The notes under the pieces were generated by a model. The model was not told the DNA's origin, searched no databases, and saw only the letters and a list, made by a program, of their open reading frames with translations. DNA of 64,000 nt from DASSBR01 sp035708085 (GTDB lineage Bacteria > Pseudomonadota > Gammaproteobacteria > Natronospirales > DASSBR01): NCBI GenBank assembly GCA_035708085.1, contig DASSTE010000047.1, positions 73,672-137,671 on the forward strand, in the 5' to 3' direction. Shown in pieces: positions 50,473 to 59,492 of this stretch. Position numbers and translations under genes: made by a program. The first letter of the stretch is position 1. Each line of letters opens with the position of its first letter.

Positions 50473-51573
50473 ATGGAGCTTTTCGCTACCGTTGAGCAGA
50501 TGGAGCACGAACAGGTCGTGTTCTTTCACTCGAAAGAGACCGGCCTGAAGGCAATCATCGCGATCCATAATACCGTTCTCGGGCCCGCACTGGGCGGCCT
50601 GCGGATGTGGCCGTACGAGAACGAACAGGACGCGCTGACCGATGTGCTGCGGCTGTCGCAGGGCATGACGTACAAGTCTGCGATTGCGGGGCTGAATCTG
50701 GGCGGTGGCAAGGCGGTCATCATCGGTGACCCGAAAAAGGACAAGAGCGAGGCGTTTTTCCGCGCGCTGGGCCGTTTCATCGAATCGTTGAGCGGACGCT
50801 ATATCACGGCCGAGGACGTCAACACGAACGTCCAGGACATGGACTACATCTTTCAGGAAACCGATTATGTCGTTGGCGTGCATCCGGTTCACGGCGGCAG
50901 CGGCGACCCCTCCCCGTTCACCGCTTTCGGCACCTTGCAGGGGATTCGCGCTTCGGTGCAGAAGAAATACGGCCACACCGACCTCGGCAAGCTGAGCTTT
51001 GCGGTGCAGGGCGCGGGCCATGTCGGCGGCCACCTGATCAAGCATCTGCGCGACGAGGGCGCGAAGGTGTTCGTGTGCGATCTGAACGAGGAGCGCGTCA
51101 ACGAGATGGTGGAACTGGGCGCCGAAGCCGTATCGATGGACGACATCTATGACTGCGACGCCAGGGTGTTTTCCCCCTGCGCGCTGGGCGCCTCGATCAA
51201 CGAGAAGACGCTGCCGCGGCTGAAGTGCGAGATTGTCGCCGGTGCGGCCAACAACCAGTTGCAGACGACCGACTGCGGCACCGAACTGCACAAGCGCGGC
51301 GTGCTGTACGCGCCGGATTACGCGATCAACGCCGGCGGCGTGATGAACGTGGCGATCGAGTTGCAGGGCTACGACCAGGAGCGCGCCGGGCGCATGGTCA
51401 ACGGCATTTATGACATCATGATGAATATCTACAGCCTCGCCGAGCAGGAAAACATTCCCAGCTGGCAGGCCGCCGACCGGCTCGCCGAGAAGCGCATCCA
51501 CGCCCTCGGCAAGGTCAAGCTGCCGTTCGTGAAGCAGGACTTCACGCGATTGTACAACCGCAGCCGCGGATAA
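50473..51573 (+). CDS. ldh: Leucine (branched-chain amino acid) dehydrogenase
   Basis: The 366-residue NAD enzyme has GPALGGLRMW, catalytic Lys motifs MTYKSAIAGLNLGGGKAVI, the nucleotide-binding VQGAGHVGGHL and GAANNQL. It aligns along its length with Bacillus leucine dehydrogenase. It converts leucine, valine and isoleucine to 2-keto acids and ammonia. It is the first gene of the leucine-degradation operon and replaces a transaminase as entry step. The branched-chain keto-acid dehydrogenase needed next is not in the window. Confidence 0.95.
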   Translation: MELFATVEQMEHEQVVFFHSKETGLKAIIAIHNTVLGPALGGLRMWPYENEQDALTDVLRLSQGMTYKSAIAGLNLGGGKAVIIGDPKKDKSEAFFRALGRFIESLSGRYITAEDVNTNVQDMDYIFQETDYVVGVHPVHGGSGDPSPFTAFGTLQGIRASVQKKYGHTDLGKLSFAVQGAGHVGGHLIKHLRDEGAKVFVCDLNEERVNEMVELGAEAVSMDDIYDCDARVFSPCALGASINEKTLPRLKCEIVAGAANNQLQTTDCGTELHKRGVLYAPDYAINAGGVMNVAIELQGYDQERAGRMVNGIYDIMMNIYSLAEQENIPSWQAADRLAEKRIHALGKVKLPFVKQDFTRLYNRSRG

Positions 51574-51599
51574 AATAACAACCGGTCAAGGAGCGATCG

Positions 51600-52757
51600 T
51601 TGAGCCTTTTCAACACTCGGATCAATGACGAGCTGGACATGCTGCGCGAGTCGGTCGCCCGCTTTGCGGCGGCCGACATCGCGCCGCGCGCCGCCGAGAT
51701 CGACGCCAGCAACAAGGCCCCGTACGACCTGTGGCCGACGCTCGGTGAGATGGGCCTGCTCGGCATCACGATTCCGGAGGAGTACGGCGGCTCGGGCCTG
51801 AGCTATCTGGCGCACGTCATCGCAATGGAGGAAATCTCCCGCGCGTCCGGCTCGGTCGGCTTGTCCTACGCCGCTCATTCCAACCTCTGCCTGAACAACC
51901 TGTTCCGCCACGGCACCGAGGCGCAGCGGCAGAAATACGTGCCGAAGCTGTGCAGCGGCGAGTTCGTTGGTGCACTGGCAATGTCCGAGCCCGGCGCGGG
52001 CTCCGACGTGGTCGGCTCGATGACGTGCAGTGCCGAAAAGAAGGGCGATGTCTGGATCGCCAACGGCTCGAAGATGTGGATCACGAACGGCCCGCGCGCC
52101 GACGTGCTGCTGGTTTACATGCGCACCGCGGGGAAGGACGCCGGTTCGCAATGTATCACCGCCTTCCTCGTCGAAAAAGGCATGAAAGGCTTCAAGACCG
52201 CGCAGAAACTCGACAAGCTGGGCATGCGCGGCTCAGACACCTGCGAACTGGTGTTCGAGGACTGCGAGATTCCCGATGAGAATGTGCTCGGCGAGGTCAA
52301 CCAGGGCGTTTATATATTAATGAGTGGGCTCGATTCCGAGCGGCTGGTGCTGTCCGGCGGCCCGATCGGCATCATGCAGGCGGCGCTCGACGTGGTGCTG
52401 CCCTACCTGCGCGAGCGTAAGCAGTTCGGCCGCCCGATCGGGTCGTTCGAGATCATGCAGGCCAAGATAGCCGATATGTTTACCGCGCTGCAGTCAGCGC
52501 GTGCGTTCTCGTACCGGGTCGCACAAGCGTTCGACGAAGGCCAGCCGGCGCGCCAGGATGCCGCCGCGTGCCTGCTGCTGGCGTCGGAATCGGCCGTCAA
52601 GGTGGCGCTGGATGCGATCCAGTCGCTTGGCGGCAACGGTTACATCAACGAATACCCGACGGGCCGGCTGTTGCGCGATGCCAAGCTGTACGACATAGGT
52701 GCCGGCACGAATGAAATCCGGCGGATGCTGATCGGCCGGGAACTTATAAGTCGCTAG
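51600..52757 (+). CDS. liuA: Isovaleryl-CoA dehydrogenase
   Basis: The 385-residue acyl-CoA dehydrogenase has SEPGAGSDVVG, the IVD-type catalytic Glu in GLDSERLVLSGGP, KQFGRPIGSFEIMQ and the C-terminal GAGTNEIRRMLIGREL. It oxidises isovaleryl-CoA to 3-methylcrotonyl-CoA and hands electrons to ETF, encoded at 62887-64000. The TTG start at 51600 is chosen because AAGGAG lies six bases upstream and the N-terminus fits family length. The TAG stop is made by the first copy of a GTCGCTAG repeat. Confidence 0.94.
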   Translation: MSLFNTRINDELDMLRESVARFAAADIAPRAAEIDASNKAPYDLWPTLGEMGLLGITIPEEYGGSGLSYLAHVIAMEEISRASGSVGLSYAAHSNLCLNNLFRHGTEAQRQKYVPKLCSGEFVGALAMSEPGAGSDVVGSMTCSAEKKGDVWIANGSKMWITNGPRADVLLVYMRTAGKDAGSQCITAFLVEKGMKGFKTAQKLDKLGMRGSDTCELVFEDCEIPDENVLGEVNQGVYILMSGLDSERLVLSGGPIGIMQAALDVVLPYLRERKQFGRPIGSFEIMQAKIADMFTALQSARAFSYRVAQAFDEGQPARQDAAACLLLASESAVKVALDAIQSLGGNGYINEYPTGRLLRDAKLYDIGAGTNEIRRMLIGRELISR

Positions 52758-52830
52758 TGCTGAGTCGCTAGTAGCTAATGCAAGAATCGCGGCTGGCGAC
52801 TAGCGACTAGCGACTAGCGACTAGCGACTA
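52750..52830. repeat. Inverted and tandem GACTAGC repeat element
   Basis: The left part holds AGTCGCTAGT and CTAGTGCTGAGTCGCTAGT. The right part has four tandem GACTAGC units plus GACTA (52798-52830), which are the reverse complement words. The halves can fold into one hairpin around CAAGAATCGC. It lies between liuA and the thiolase gene inside the operon and contains the liuA stop codon. Confidence 0.8.
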
Positions 52831-52853
52831 AACAGACTGGACTGGAGCAGGAC

Positions 52854-54044
52854 ATGAATCAATCGCACGACCCAATCGTAGTAGTCTCCGCCCGCCGCAC
52901 CCCGATCGGTGCGTTCCAGGGCGTGCTCGCGCCGCTGAGCACGACCGAAATCGCTGCCGAAGCCATTAAGGCCGCGCTCGCCGACAGCAAAGTCGCCGGT
53001 GAGGATGTCGGCGAAGTGCTGATGGGTTGCGTGCTGCCGGCCGGTCTCGGTCAAGCCCCCGCGCGCCAGGCGGCGCTCAAGGCGGGCCTGCCGATTTCAA
53101 CCGGCGCGACTACGCTCAACAAGGTATGCGGCTCGGGCATGAAAGCGATCATGTTCGGCCACGACATGATCGCAGCGGGCTCCGCCGAGGTGATAGTCGC
53201 CGGCGGCATGGAGTCTATGAGCAACGCCCCCTATCTCCTGCCCAAAGCGCGGCAGGGCTACCGCATGGGTCATCAGCGCGTCCTCGACCACATGTTCTAC
53301 GACGGTCTGCAGAACCCGGCCGACGGCGAAATGATGGGCAACTTCGGCGAACTGTGCGCCGACAAGTACGGCTTTACGCGCGAAGACCAGGACGAGTTCG
53401 CGATCGAGTCCACCAAGCGCGCCCGCGCCGCGAATGAGAACGGCGCATTCGACGATGAGATCACACCGGTCACGGTCAAGACGCGCAAGAGCGAAGACAC
53501 TGTCGACAAGGACGAAGAGCCGTTCAAGCTCGACATCGCCAAAATTCCGAAACTGAAGCCGGCATTTCGTCGCGAAGGCGGTACCGTAACCGCAGCCAGT
53601 TCGTCGTCGATTTCCGATGGCGCGGCCGCTGTCGTGCTGATGCGCGCCAGCGAAGCCGAAAAACGCGGCTTGACGCCGCTCGCACGCATCGTCGCGCACG
53701 GCGGCTTTGCACACGAGCCGGAATGGTTCACGACCGCGCCGATTGGCGCTGTGAAGAAGCTGCAGGACAAGCTGGGCTGGGCACCGGACAATGTCGATTT
53801 GTACGAAATTAACGAGGCCTTTGCCGCGGTCGCGATGGCGGCGATGCACGACCTCAAGCTCGACCGCGACCAGCTCAACGTCAACGGTGGGGCCTGCGCG
53901 CTCGGCCACCCGATCGGCTGTAGCGGCGCGCGCATCCTGGTAACGCTGATTCACGCGCTGCGGGCTCGTGGCGGCAAGCGCGGCATCGCCTCGCTATGCC
54001 TGGGCGGCGGCGAAGCCACGGCGATTGCGGTGGAGACGGTTTGA
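52854..54044 (+). CDS. atoB: Acetyl-CoA C-acetyltransferase (thiolase)
   Basis: The 396-residue thiolase has the acyl-enzyme Cys in TLNKVCGSGMKA, the NEAFAAVAMAAM motif, GGACALGHPIGCSGARI and the base Cys in CLGGGEA. It joins or splits acetoacetyl-CoA/acetyl-CoA. Placed between liuA and liuB, it can process acetoacetate (as CoA ester) released by HMG-CoA lyase. A GGAG site precedes the ATG. Confidence 0.94.
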   Translation: MNQSHDPIVVVSARRTPIGAFQGVLAPLSTTEIAAEAIKAALADSKVAGEDVGEVLMGCVLPAGLGQAPARQAALKAGLPISTGATTLNKVCGSGMKAIMFGHDMIAAGSAEVIVAGGMESMSNAPYLLPKARQGYRMGHQRVLDHMFYDGLQNPADGEMMGNFGELCADKYGFTREDQDEFAIESTKRARAANENGAFDDEITPVTVKTRKSEDTVDKDEEPFKLDIAKIPKLKPAFRREGGTVTAASSSSISDGAAAVVLMRASEAEKRGLTPLARIVAHGGFAHEPEWFTTAPIGAVKKLQDKLGWAPDNVDLYEINEAFAAVAMAAMHDLKLDRDQLNVNGGACALGHPIGCSGARILVTLIHALRARGGKRGIASLCLGGGEATAIAVETV

Positions 54045-54065
54045 TTGGATGAGGGGGAGCCGTCG

Positions 54066-55676
54066 ATGCCAACGCTAAAGTCACAAATCAACAAAAACGA
54101 CGACGAGTTCCGCCGCAACGCCGAGCATATGCGCGGCTTGGTGGACGAACTGAAAGTCCGCCAGCACGAAGCCGCACTCGGCGGCAGCGAGCGGGCGCGA
54201 AGGAAGCACATTGATCGCGGCAAGCTGCTGCCGCGCGACCGCGTCGAAACGCTGCTCGATACCGGCAGCCCGTTTCTTGAACTTTCGCCGCTGGCCGCGA
54301 ACGGTCTGTACGACGATCAGGCGCCCGCCGCCGGTGTCGTCGCCGGCATCGGCCGGATCCACGGCCGCGAAGTCATGGTCGTCGCCAATGACGCGACCGT
54401 CAAAGGCGGCACCTATTTTCCGCTGACGGTGAAAAAGCATTTGCGCGCGCAGGAAGTCGCATTGGAGAACAACCTGCCGTGCATTTACCTGGTCGACTCC
54501 GGCGGCGCCTTCCTGCCGTTACAGGACGAAGTGTTTCCGGACAAGGAGCACTTCGGCCGCATTTTCTACAACCAGGCGCGCATGTCCGCGGCCGGTATCG
54601 CCCAGATCGCTGTCGTCATGGGTTCCTGCACCGCCGGCGGCGCTTACGTACCGGCGATGTGCGACGAGGCAATCATCGTCCGCAACCAGGGCACGATCTT
54701 TCTCGGCGGCCCGCCGCTGGTCAAAGCCGCGACCGGCGAGGAAGTCGATGCCGAAACCCTCGGCGGCGGCGACGTCCACAGCCGCACCTCCGGCGTCACG
54801 GATCATCTGGCTGAAAATGATACTCATGCGCTCGCAATCGCGCGCGACATCGTCGCGAACCTGAATCTGCGCAAGTCGCTGCAGGTCGCCACGCGCGAAC
54901 CGGTCGAACCGCACTACGCCGCGGAGGAACTCTACGGCATCGTGCCGCGCGACACGCGCTACCCGTACGACGTGCACGAAATCATCGCCCGTCTTGTCGA
55001 CGGCTCGGAGTTCCACGAGTTCAAGGCGCTGTACGGCAAGACCCTGGTGTGCGGTTTCGCGCACCTGAACGGCTATCCCGTCGGCATCATCGCCAACAAC
55101 GGCATCCTGTTCTCCGAGTCCGCGCTCAAGGGCGCGCACTTCATTCAGCTCTGCGAACGCCGTGGCGTGCCGCTGGTGTTCCTGCAGAACATCACCGGCT
55201 TCATGGTCGGCCAAAAGTACGAGGCCGGCGGCATTGCCAAAGACGGTGCCAAAATGGTCAACGCAGTCGCCTCGACCACCGTGCCCAAATTCACCGTCAT
55301 CATCGGCGGCTCGTTCGGCGCCGGCAACTACGCGATGTGCGGTCGCGCTTACGGCGCGCGCTTTTTGTGGACTTGGCCGAACTCGCGCATTTCGGTCATG
55401 GGCGGCGAACAGGCCGCCTCGGTATTGGCCACCGTCAAGCGCGACGGCCTGACAGCGCGCGGCAAGAGCTGGCAGGAATCGGACGAGGCGTCATTCAAGG
55501 ACGAAATTCGCGGTCAGTATGAAACACAGGGTAACCCGTACTACGCGACGGCGCGACTGTGGGACGATGGCATTATTGACCCCGTTGATACGCGACGCGT
55601 GTTGAGCCTGGGGATTTCCGCCGCGTTCAATGCGCCGTACGAAACACAACGGCCCTACGGCATTTTCCGAATGTAG
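54066..55676 (+). CDS. liuB: Methylcrotonyl-CoA carboxylase carboxyltransferase (beta) subunit
   Basis: The 536-residue subunit has two crotonase-like halves with GGTYFPLTVKKHLRAQEVA, YLVDSGGAFLPLQDEVFPD, GSCTAGGAYVPAM, NITGFMVGQKYEAGGIAKDG and GGSFGAGNYAMCGRAY, all typical of MccB. It transfers carboxyl from biotin to 3-methylcrotonyl-CoA. The ATG at 54066 follows GGGGGAG; the TTG at 54045 directly after the thiolase stop has no site. Confidence 0.95.
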   Translation: MPTLKSQINKNDDEFRRNAEHMRGLVDELKVRQHEAALGGSERARRKHIDRGKLLPRDRVETLLDTGSPFLELSPLAANGLYDDQAPAAGVVAGIGRIHGREVMVVANDATVKGGTYFPLTVKKHLRAQEVALENNLPCIYLVDSGGAFLPLQDEVFPDKEHFGRIFYNQARMSAAGIAQIAVVMGSCTAGGAYVPAMCDEAIIVRNQGTIFLGGPPLVKAATGEEVDAETLGGGDVHSRTSGVTDHLAENDTHALAIARDIVANLNLRKSLQVATREPVEPHYAAEELYGIVPRDTRYPYDVHEIIARLVDGSEFHEFKALYGKTLVCGFAHLNGYPVGIIANNGILFSESALKGAHFIQLCERRGVPLVFLQNITGFMVGQKYEAGGIAKDGAKMVNAVASTTVPKFTVIIGGSFGAGNYAMCGRAYGARFLWTWPNSRISVMGGEQAASVLATVKRDGLTARGKSWQESDEASFKDEIRGQYETQGNPYYATARLWDDGIIDPVDTRRVLSLGISAAFNAPYETQRPYGIFRM

Positions 55677-55685
55677 TATGTCTCG

Positions 55686-55703
55686 TGCCAGCGAGGGCTG
55701 GCA
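55686..55703 (+). other. Perfect stem-loop in the liuB-liuC gap
   Basis: TGCCAGC-GAGG-GCTGGCA makes a 7-bp stem with a 4-base loop in the 48-bp spacer. No U-tract follows and the operon continues, so an RNA-processing or stabilising role is more likely than termination. Confidence 0.5.
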
Positions 55704-55724
55704 GGACAAGAAGCAGGAGCAGTC

Positions 55725-56531
55725 ATGGCGGACAGCGTGCTACTGGATATCAACCCCCGCGGCGTCGCGACGCTAACGCTCAACCGGCCCAAAATCCACA
55801 ACGCGTTCGACGACGCGCTGATCGCGCAACTGACCGAGTATCTGTCGGGACTCGACAATCGCGACGACATCCGCGCAGTCGTCCTCACCGGCGCCGGCAA
55901 ATCGTTTTCCGCCGGCGCCGACCTCAACTGGATGCGCGGCATGGCCGCGGCCGGCGAACAGGAAAATCGGGAAGACTCGCTGCGCCTCGCGGCGCTGATG
56001 CGCACACTGAACTTCCTGTCCAAGCCGACAATTGCGCGAGTCAACGGTGCAGCCTTCGGTGGAGGCGTCGGCTTGGTAGCATGCTGCGATATCGCCATCG
56101 GCGTCGAGGGCGCCAAGTTCGCCTTGTCTGAAGTAAAGCTTGGCCTGGTGCCGGCAGTCATTGCACCTTACGTCGTCGCTGCCATCGGAGCGCGCCATGC
56201 GCGACGGCTGTTCATCAGTGGCGAAGTCTTCTATGCCGTCGAGGCCGCGCGACTCGGTCTCCTTCACCATGCCGTACCGGCCGGCGAACTGGACGACGCC
56301 GTCGAACGCAGCCTGCACTATCTCGCCAAAGGCGGCCCCGGCGCGCAACGCGAAGCCAAGCAATTGGCGCTCGCCATGGCCGGCATGACCGCGGAACACG
56401 CAGAGCAGACCGACGCAGCCAATGCCGAATTAATCGCGCGCCTGCGCATTTCTGCTGAAGGGCAACGCGGCATCAGCGCATTTCTGGACAAGCGTCCACC
56501 GAGTTGGGACAAGCAAGCGAAGGCCGAATGA
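55725..56531 (+). CDS. liuC: Methylglutaconyl-CoA hydratase / enoyl-CoA hydratase
   Basis: The 268-residue crotonase-fold protein has the oxyanion-hole segments SFSAGADLNWMRGM and NGAAFGGGVGLVACCDIAI, plus SEVKLGLVPAVIAPYV with catalytic Glu. Its place between the two carboxylase subunits points to hydration of 3-methylglutaconyl-CoA to HMG-CoA. A short AAGCAGGAG leader precedes the ATG, and it overlaps liuD by 4 bases. Confidence 0.93.
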   Translation: MADSVLLDINPRGVATLTLNRPKIHNAFDDALIAQLTEYLSGLDNRDDIRAVVLTGAGKSFSAGADLNWMRGMAAAGEQENREDSLRLAALMRTLNFLSKPTIARVNGAAFGGGVGLVACCDIAIGVEGAKFALSEVKLGLVPAVIAPYVVAAIGARHARRLFISGEVFYAVEAARLGLLHHAVPAGELDDAVERSLHYLAKGGPGAQREAKQLALAMAGMTAEHAEQTDAANAELIARLRISAEGQRGISAFLDKRPPSWDKQAKAE

Positions 56532-58525
56532 TGTTCAGCAAAATTCTCATCGCGAATCGCGGCGAAATCGCCTGCCGCGTTATCGAGACCTGCCGGCGAT
56601 TCGGCATTCGCACTGTAGCCGTTTATTCGGATGCCGATGCGGATGCGCGGCACGTACATCTGGCTGACGAGGCTTTTCATATCGGCCCGGCGCGTGCGGC
56701 GGATTCCTACCTGAACACGGTGCGCATTCTCGAAGCGGCCAAAACAGCCGGTGCCGAGGCGATCCATCCCGGCTACGGATTCCTGTCCGAAAACGCCCCG
56801 TTCGCCCGCGCCGTCGCCGACGCCGGCCTGGTGTTCATCGGCCCCAGGCCGGACACGATCGAAGTGATGGGCTCGAAGAGCCGCGCCAAAGCGCTGATGG
56901 AAGACGCCGACGTGCCGGTCGTGCCGGGTTATCACGGTGACAATCAGGATGCAGTTTTTCTCAAGGAGCAGGCGGAAAAGATCGGCTGGCCGCTGATGAT
57001 CAAGGCTGTCGCCGGCGGCGGCGGCAAGGGCATGCGAATCGTACGCACGGCGGCGGAATTCGCCGATGCGCTCGAAGGCGCCAAGCGCGAAGCGAAGGGA
57101 GCATTCGGCGACGACCAAGTTCTGCTGGAAAAATACGTCGAGCAGCCGCGTCATATCGAAATGCAGATTTTCGGCGACAACCACGGCAACGCCGTGCACT
57201 TGTTTGAACGCGAATGCACGTTGCAGCGGCGCTATCAGAAAGTCGTCGAAGAAACGCCCTCGCCGTTTCTGGATGACGCGACGCGCGAGAAGATGGCGGC
57301 GGCCGCCGTCAATGCCGCGCGTGCCGTCGGCTACGTCAACGCCGGCACGATCGAGTTCATAGTCGGCGCGGATCGCAGCTTTTACTTCATGGAGATGAAC
57401 ACGCGACTGCAGGTCGAGCATCCGGTGACCGAAATGACCACGGGCCTCGACCTCGTCGAATGGCAGCTCCGGGTTGCCGCCGGCGAGCCGCTGCCGCTCG
57501 AACAGGCGGCAATCAAACAGCGCGGCCACGCAGTCGAGGTACGGCTGTACGCCGAAAATGTCGGACGCGGCTTTCTGCCCGCGACCGGTCATATAGAGCG
57601 ATTCATCCACCCCGTGCCGGATACGCATTTCCGCGTCGATACCGGCGTCGGTGATGGCGACGAAATCAGCATTCATTACGACCCGATGATCGCCAAGCTG
57701 AGCGTCCGGGACCACGACAGAATGATGGCCATCAAGCGCCTGCAGGAGGCCTTGAGTCGTACCGCCGTGTTCGGTCTGGTCACCAATCTCGACCTGCTGC
57801 AGGGGATTGCGGCGCATCCGGATTTTGCCGCCGGCGCTTTCGACACCGGTTTCATCGAAAGCGAACTGGAAGCGCTGCTGCACACGCCTTCGCCCTCGCC
57901 TGTTGCGCTCGCCGCCGCTTCGGCCTGGGTGTTGCACCGGCTGGCGGTACGCGATGCGGCTGCTGATCCGCATTCGCCGTGGGCGCAGCACGACGGCTGG
58001 CAGCTCAATGGCGGCCCGGGTATGAAGCTTGTCTTCAGCGGCGCCGAGAACATGACGGTCCGCGTTTCGGGCACATCGAGCGGATTCGGCCTGCAGGTCG
58101 GCGACCAGCATTACGCGGCGGCGGCGAAGCGGGAAGACGACGGCACCTGGTCCATTACCCTGGACGATCGGGTCGAGCGCGCATGGCTGCTGGGGCACCA
58201 CAGGACCGTACACATTTCGATCGGCGACGAGCGACACGCGTGGGCCTGGGTCGATCCCCTGGCCGCCGGCGCCGCGGCCGCCAATGAAGACACGCGCCCG
58301 ATCAGCCCGATGCCGGGCCGCGTGGTCGCGGTTAATGTCACCGAAGGGGATGCGGTCGAACCGGGCCAGGCGCTGCTGGTGCTCGAAGGCATGAAGATGG
58401 AATACACGTTGAAGGCCGCCACCGCCGGCACCATTGCAAAACTGCTATGCGCGGAAGGCGACATGGTCGAAGCCGAAGCGCCGCTGGTGGAAATTGCTGC
58501 GGCAACGTCCGACAATGAGGCATGA
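56528..58525 (+). CDS. liuD: Methylcrotonyl-CoA carboxylase biotin-containing (alpha) subunit
   Basis: The 665-residue protein has a biotin carboxylase module (about 1-450) with ILIANRGEIACRV, the ATP-grasp loop KAVAGGGGKGMR and YFMEMNTRLQVEHPVTEM. A variable middle domain follows, then a C-terminal biotin carrier domain with EGMKMEYTL (Lys623). It carboxylates its own biotin and pairs with LiuB. ATG codons at 56528 and 56531 are both possible; the first gives the ATGA overlap with liuC. It overlaps liuE by 4 bases. Confidence 0.96.
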   Translation: MMFSKILIANRGEIACRVIETCRRFGIRTVAVYSDADADARHVHLADEAFHIGPARAADSYLNTVRILEAAKTAGAEAIHPGYGFLSENAPFARAVADAGLVFIGPRPDTIEVMGSKSRAKALMEDADVPVVPGYHGDNQDAVFLKEQAEKIGWPLMIKAVAGGGGKGMRIVRTAAEFADALEGAKREAKGAFGDDQVLLEKYVEQPRHIEMQIFGDNHGNAVHLFERECTLQRRYQKVVEETPSPFLDDATREKMAAAAVNAARAVGYVNAGTIEFIVGADRSFYFMEMNTRLQVEHPVTEMTTGLDLVEWQLRVAAGEPLPLEQAAIKQRGHAVEVRLYAENVGRGFLPATGHIERFIHPVPDTHFRVDTGVGDGDEISIHYDPMIAKLSVRDHDRMMAIKRLQEALSRTAVFGLVTNLDLLQGIAAHPDFAAGAFDTGFIESELEALLHTPSPSPVALAAASAWVLHRLAVRDAAADPHSPWAQHDGWQLNGGPGMKLVFSGAENMTVRVSGTSSGFGLQVGDQHYAAAAKREDDGTWSITLDDRVERAWLLGHHRTVHISIGDERHAWAWVDPLAAGAAAANEDTRPISPMPGRVVAVNVTEGDAVEPGQALLVLEGMKMEYTLKAATAGTIAKLLCAEGDMVEAEAPLVEIAAATSDNEA

Positions 58526-59454
58526 GCTTCCCCAAACGAGTCAGATTGGTCGAGGTCGGCGCCCGTGACGGCCTGCAGAATGAGAAGACGCCGGTCGCTG
58601 CCGACGTCAAGGTCGATTTCATCAATCGCCTCTCGCGCTGTGGGTTGGCGACCATTGAAGCGACGAGTTTTGTCAGGGCAAAGAAGATCCCGCAGCTCGC
58701 CGATGCCGAAGAGGTCTACCGGAAAATCGACAAGATCGACGGCGTCGCCTATCCCTGTCTTGTGCCGAACAAAAAAGGTATCGAGCGCGCCATCGCCTGC
58801 GGTGTGAAGGAAATTTCGGTGTTCACCGCTGCGTCGGAAACCTTCAACCAGAAAAACATCAACGCGTCGATTGCAGAATCCATCGAGCGTTTCAAGCCGG
58901 TCGTCGAAATTGCCGCGCAGCACGACATGCGCGTACGTGGCTACATCTCCTGCGTGCTCGGCTGCCCGTACGAAGGTCCGATCAAGCCGGCGCAGGTCGC
59001 GAACGTCGTCTCGCGGCTCGTCGATCTCGGCTGCTACGAAATCTCGCTCGGCGATACCATCGGCGTCGGCACGCCGCTACGCGCGCAGCGGATGCTTGAA
59101 GCCGCCGCCGAACGTGCCGGCATGGATCGTCTCGCCGTGCATTTCCACAACACCTACAGCCAGGCGCTCGCCAACATCTTTGCCTGCCTCGAACTCGGGG
59201 TAAGCACGATCGACGCATCCGTTTCCGGTCTCGGCGGGTGCCCCTACGCCAAGGGCTCAGCCGGTAACGTGGCGACGGAAGATGTCGTCTACATGCTGCA
59301 CGGCATGGGCATTGAGACCGGCGTTGATTTCCTCAAACTGCTCGAAGTCGGCGACTTTATCAACGGCGTGCTGAACCGTACGACAACCAGCCGCATCGGG
59401 TCGATTCCGCCGAAGAATCGCCAGCGGCCGGAGCGGTTTAACGTCAATCACTAG
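58522..59454 (+). CDS. liuE: Hydroxymethylglutaryl-CoA lyase
   Basis: The 310-residue TIM-barrel lyase has VEVGARDGLQNE, the metal-binding HFHNTYSQALAN and the signature SVSGLGGCPYAKGSAGNVAT with the catalytic Cys. It splits HMG-CoA into acetyl-CoA and acetoacetate, the last step of leucine degradation. It is the last gene of the liu operon. A weak GGGC/GCCC hairpin followed by an A-rich stretch lies after the stop. Confidence 0.95.
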   Translation: MSFPKRVRLVEVGARDGLQNEKTPVAADVKVDFINRLSRCGLATIEATSFVRAKKIPQLADAEEVYRKIDKIDGVAYPCLVPNKKGIERAIACGVKEISVFTAASETFNQKNINASIAESIERFKPVVEIAAQHDMRVRGYISCVLGCPYEGPIKPAQVANVVSRLVDLGCYEISLGDTIGVGTPLRAQRMLEAAAERAGMDRLAVHFHNTYSQALANIFACLELGVSTIDASVSGLGGCPYAKGSAGNVATEDVVYMLHGMGIETGVDFLKLLEVGDFINGVLNRTTTSRIGSIPPKNRQRPERFNVNH

Positions 59455-59492
59455 CCGGGCATCAAAGCCCTCAGCGATTGCCATTAAAAAAT

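Noticed and set aside
52798..52830. CRISPR-like array
   Set aside because: The 7-bp units are tandem without spacers, and no cas gene is present.
56318..58237. 639-codon open frame on the minus strand opposite liuD
   Set aside because: It is antisense to a well-supported biotin carboxylase gene, its composition is Arg/Ala-rich and it has no recognisable domain. High GC leaves antisense frames open.
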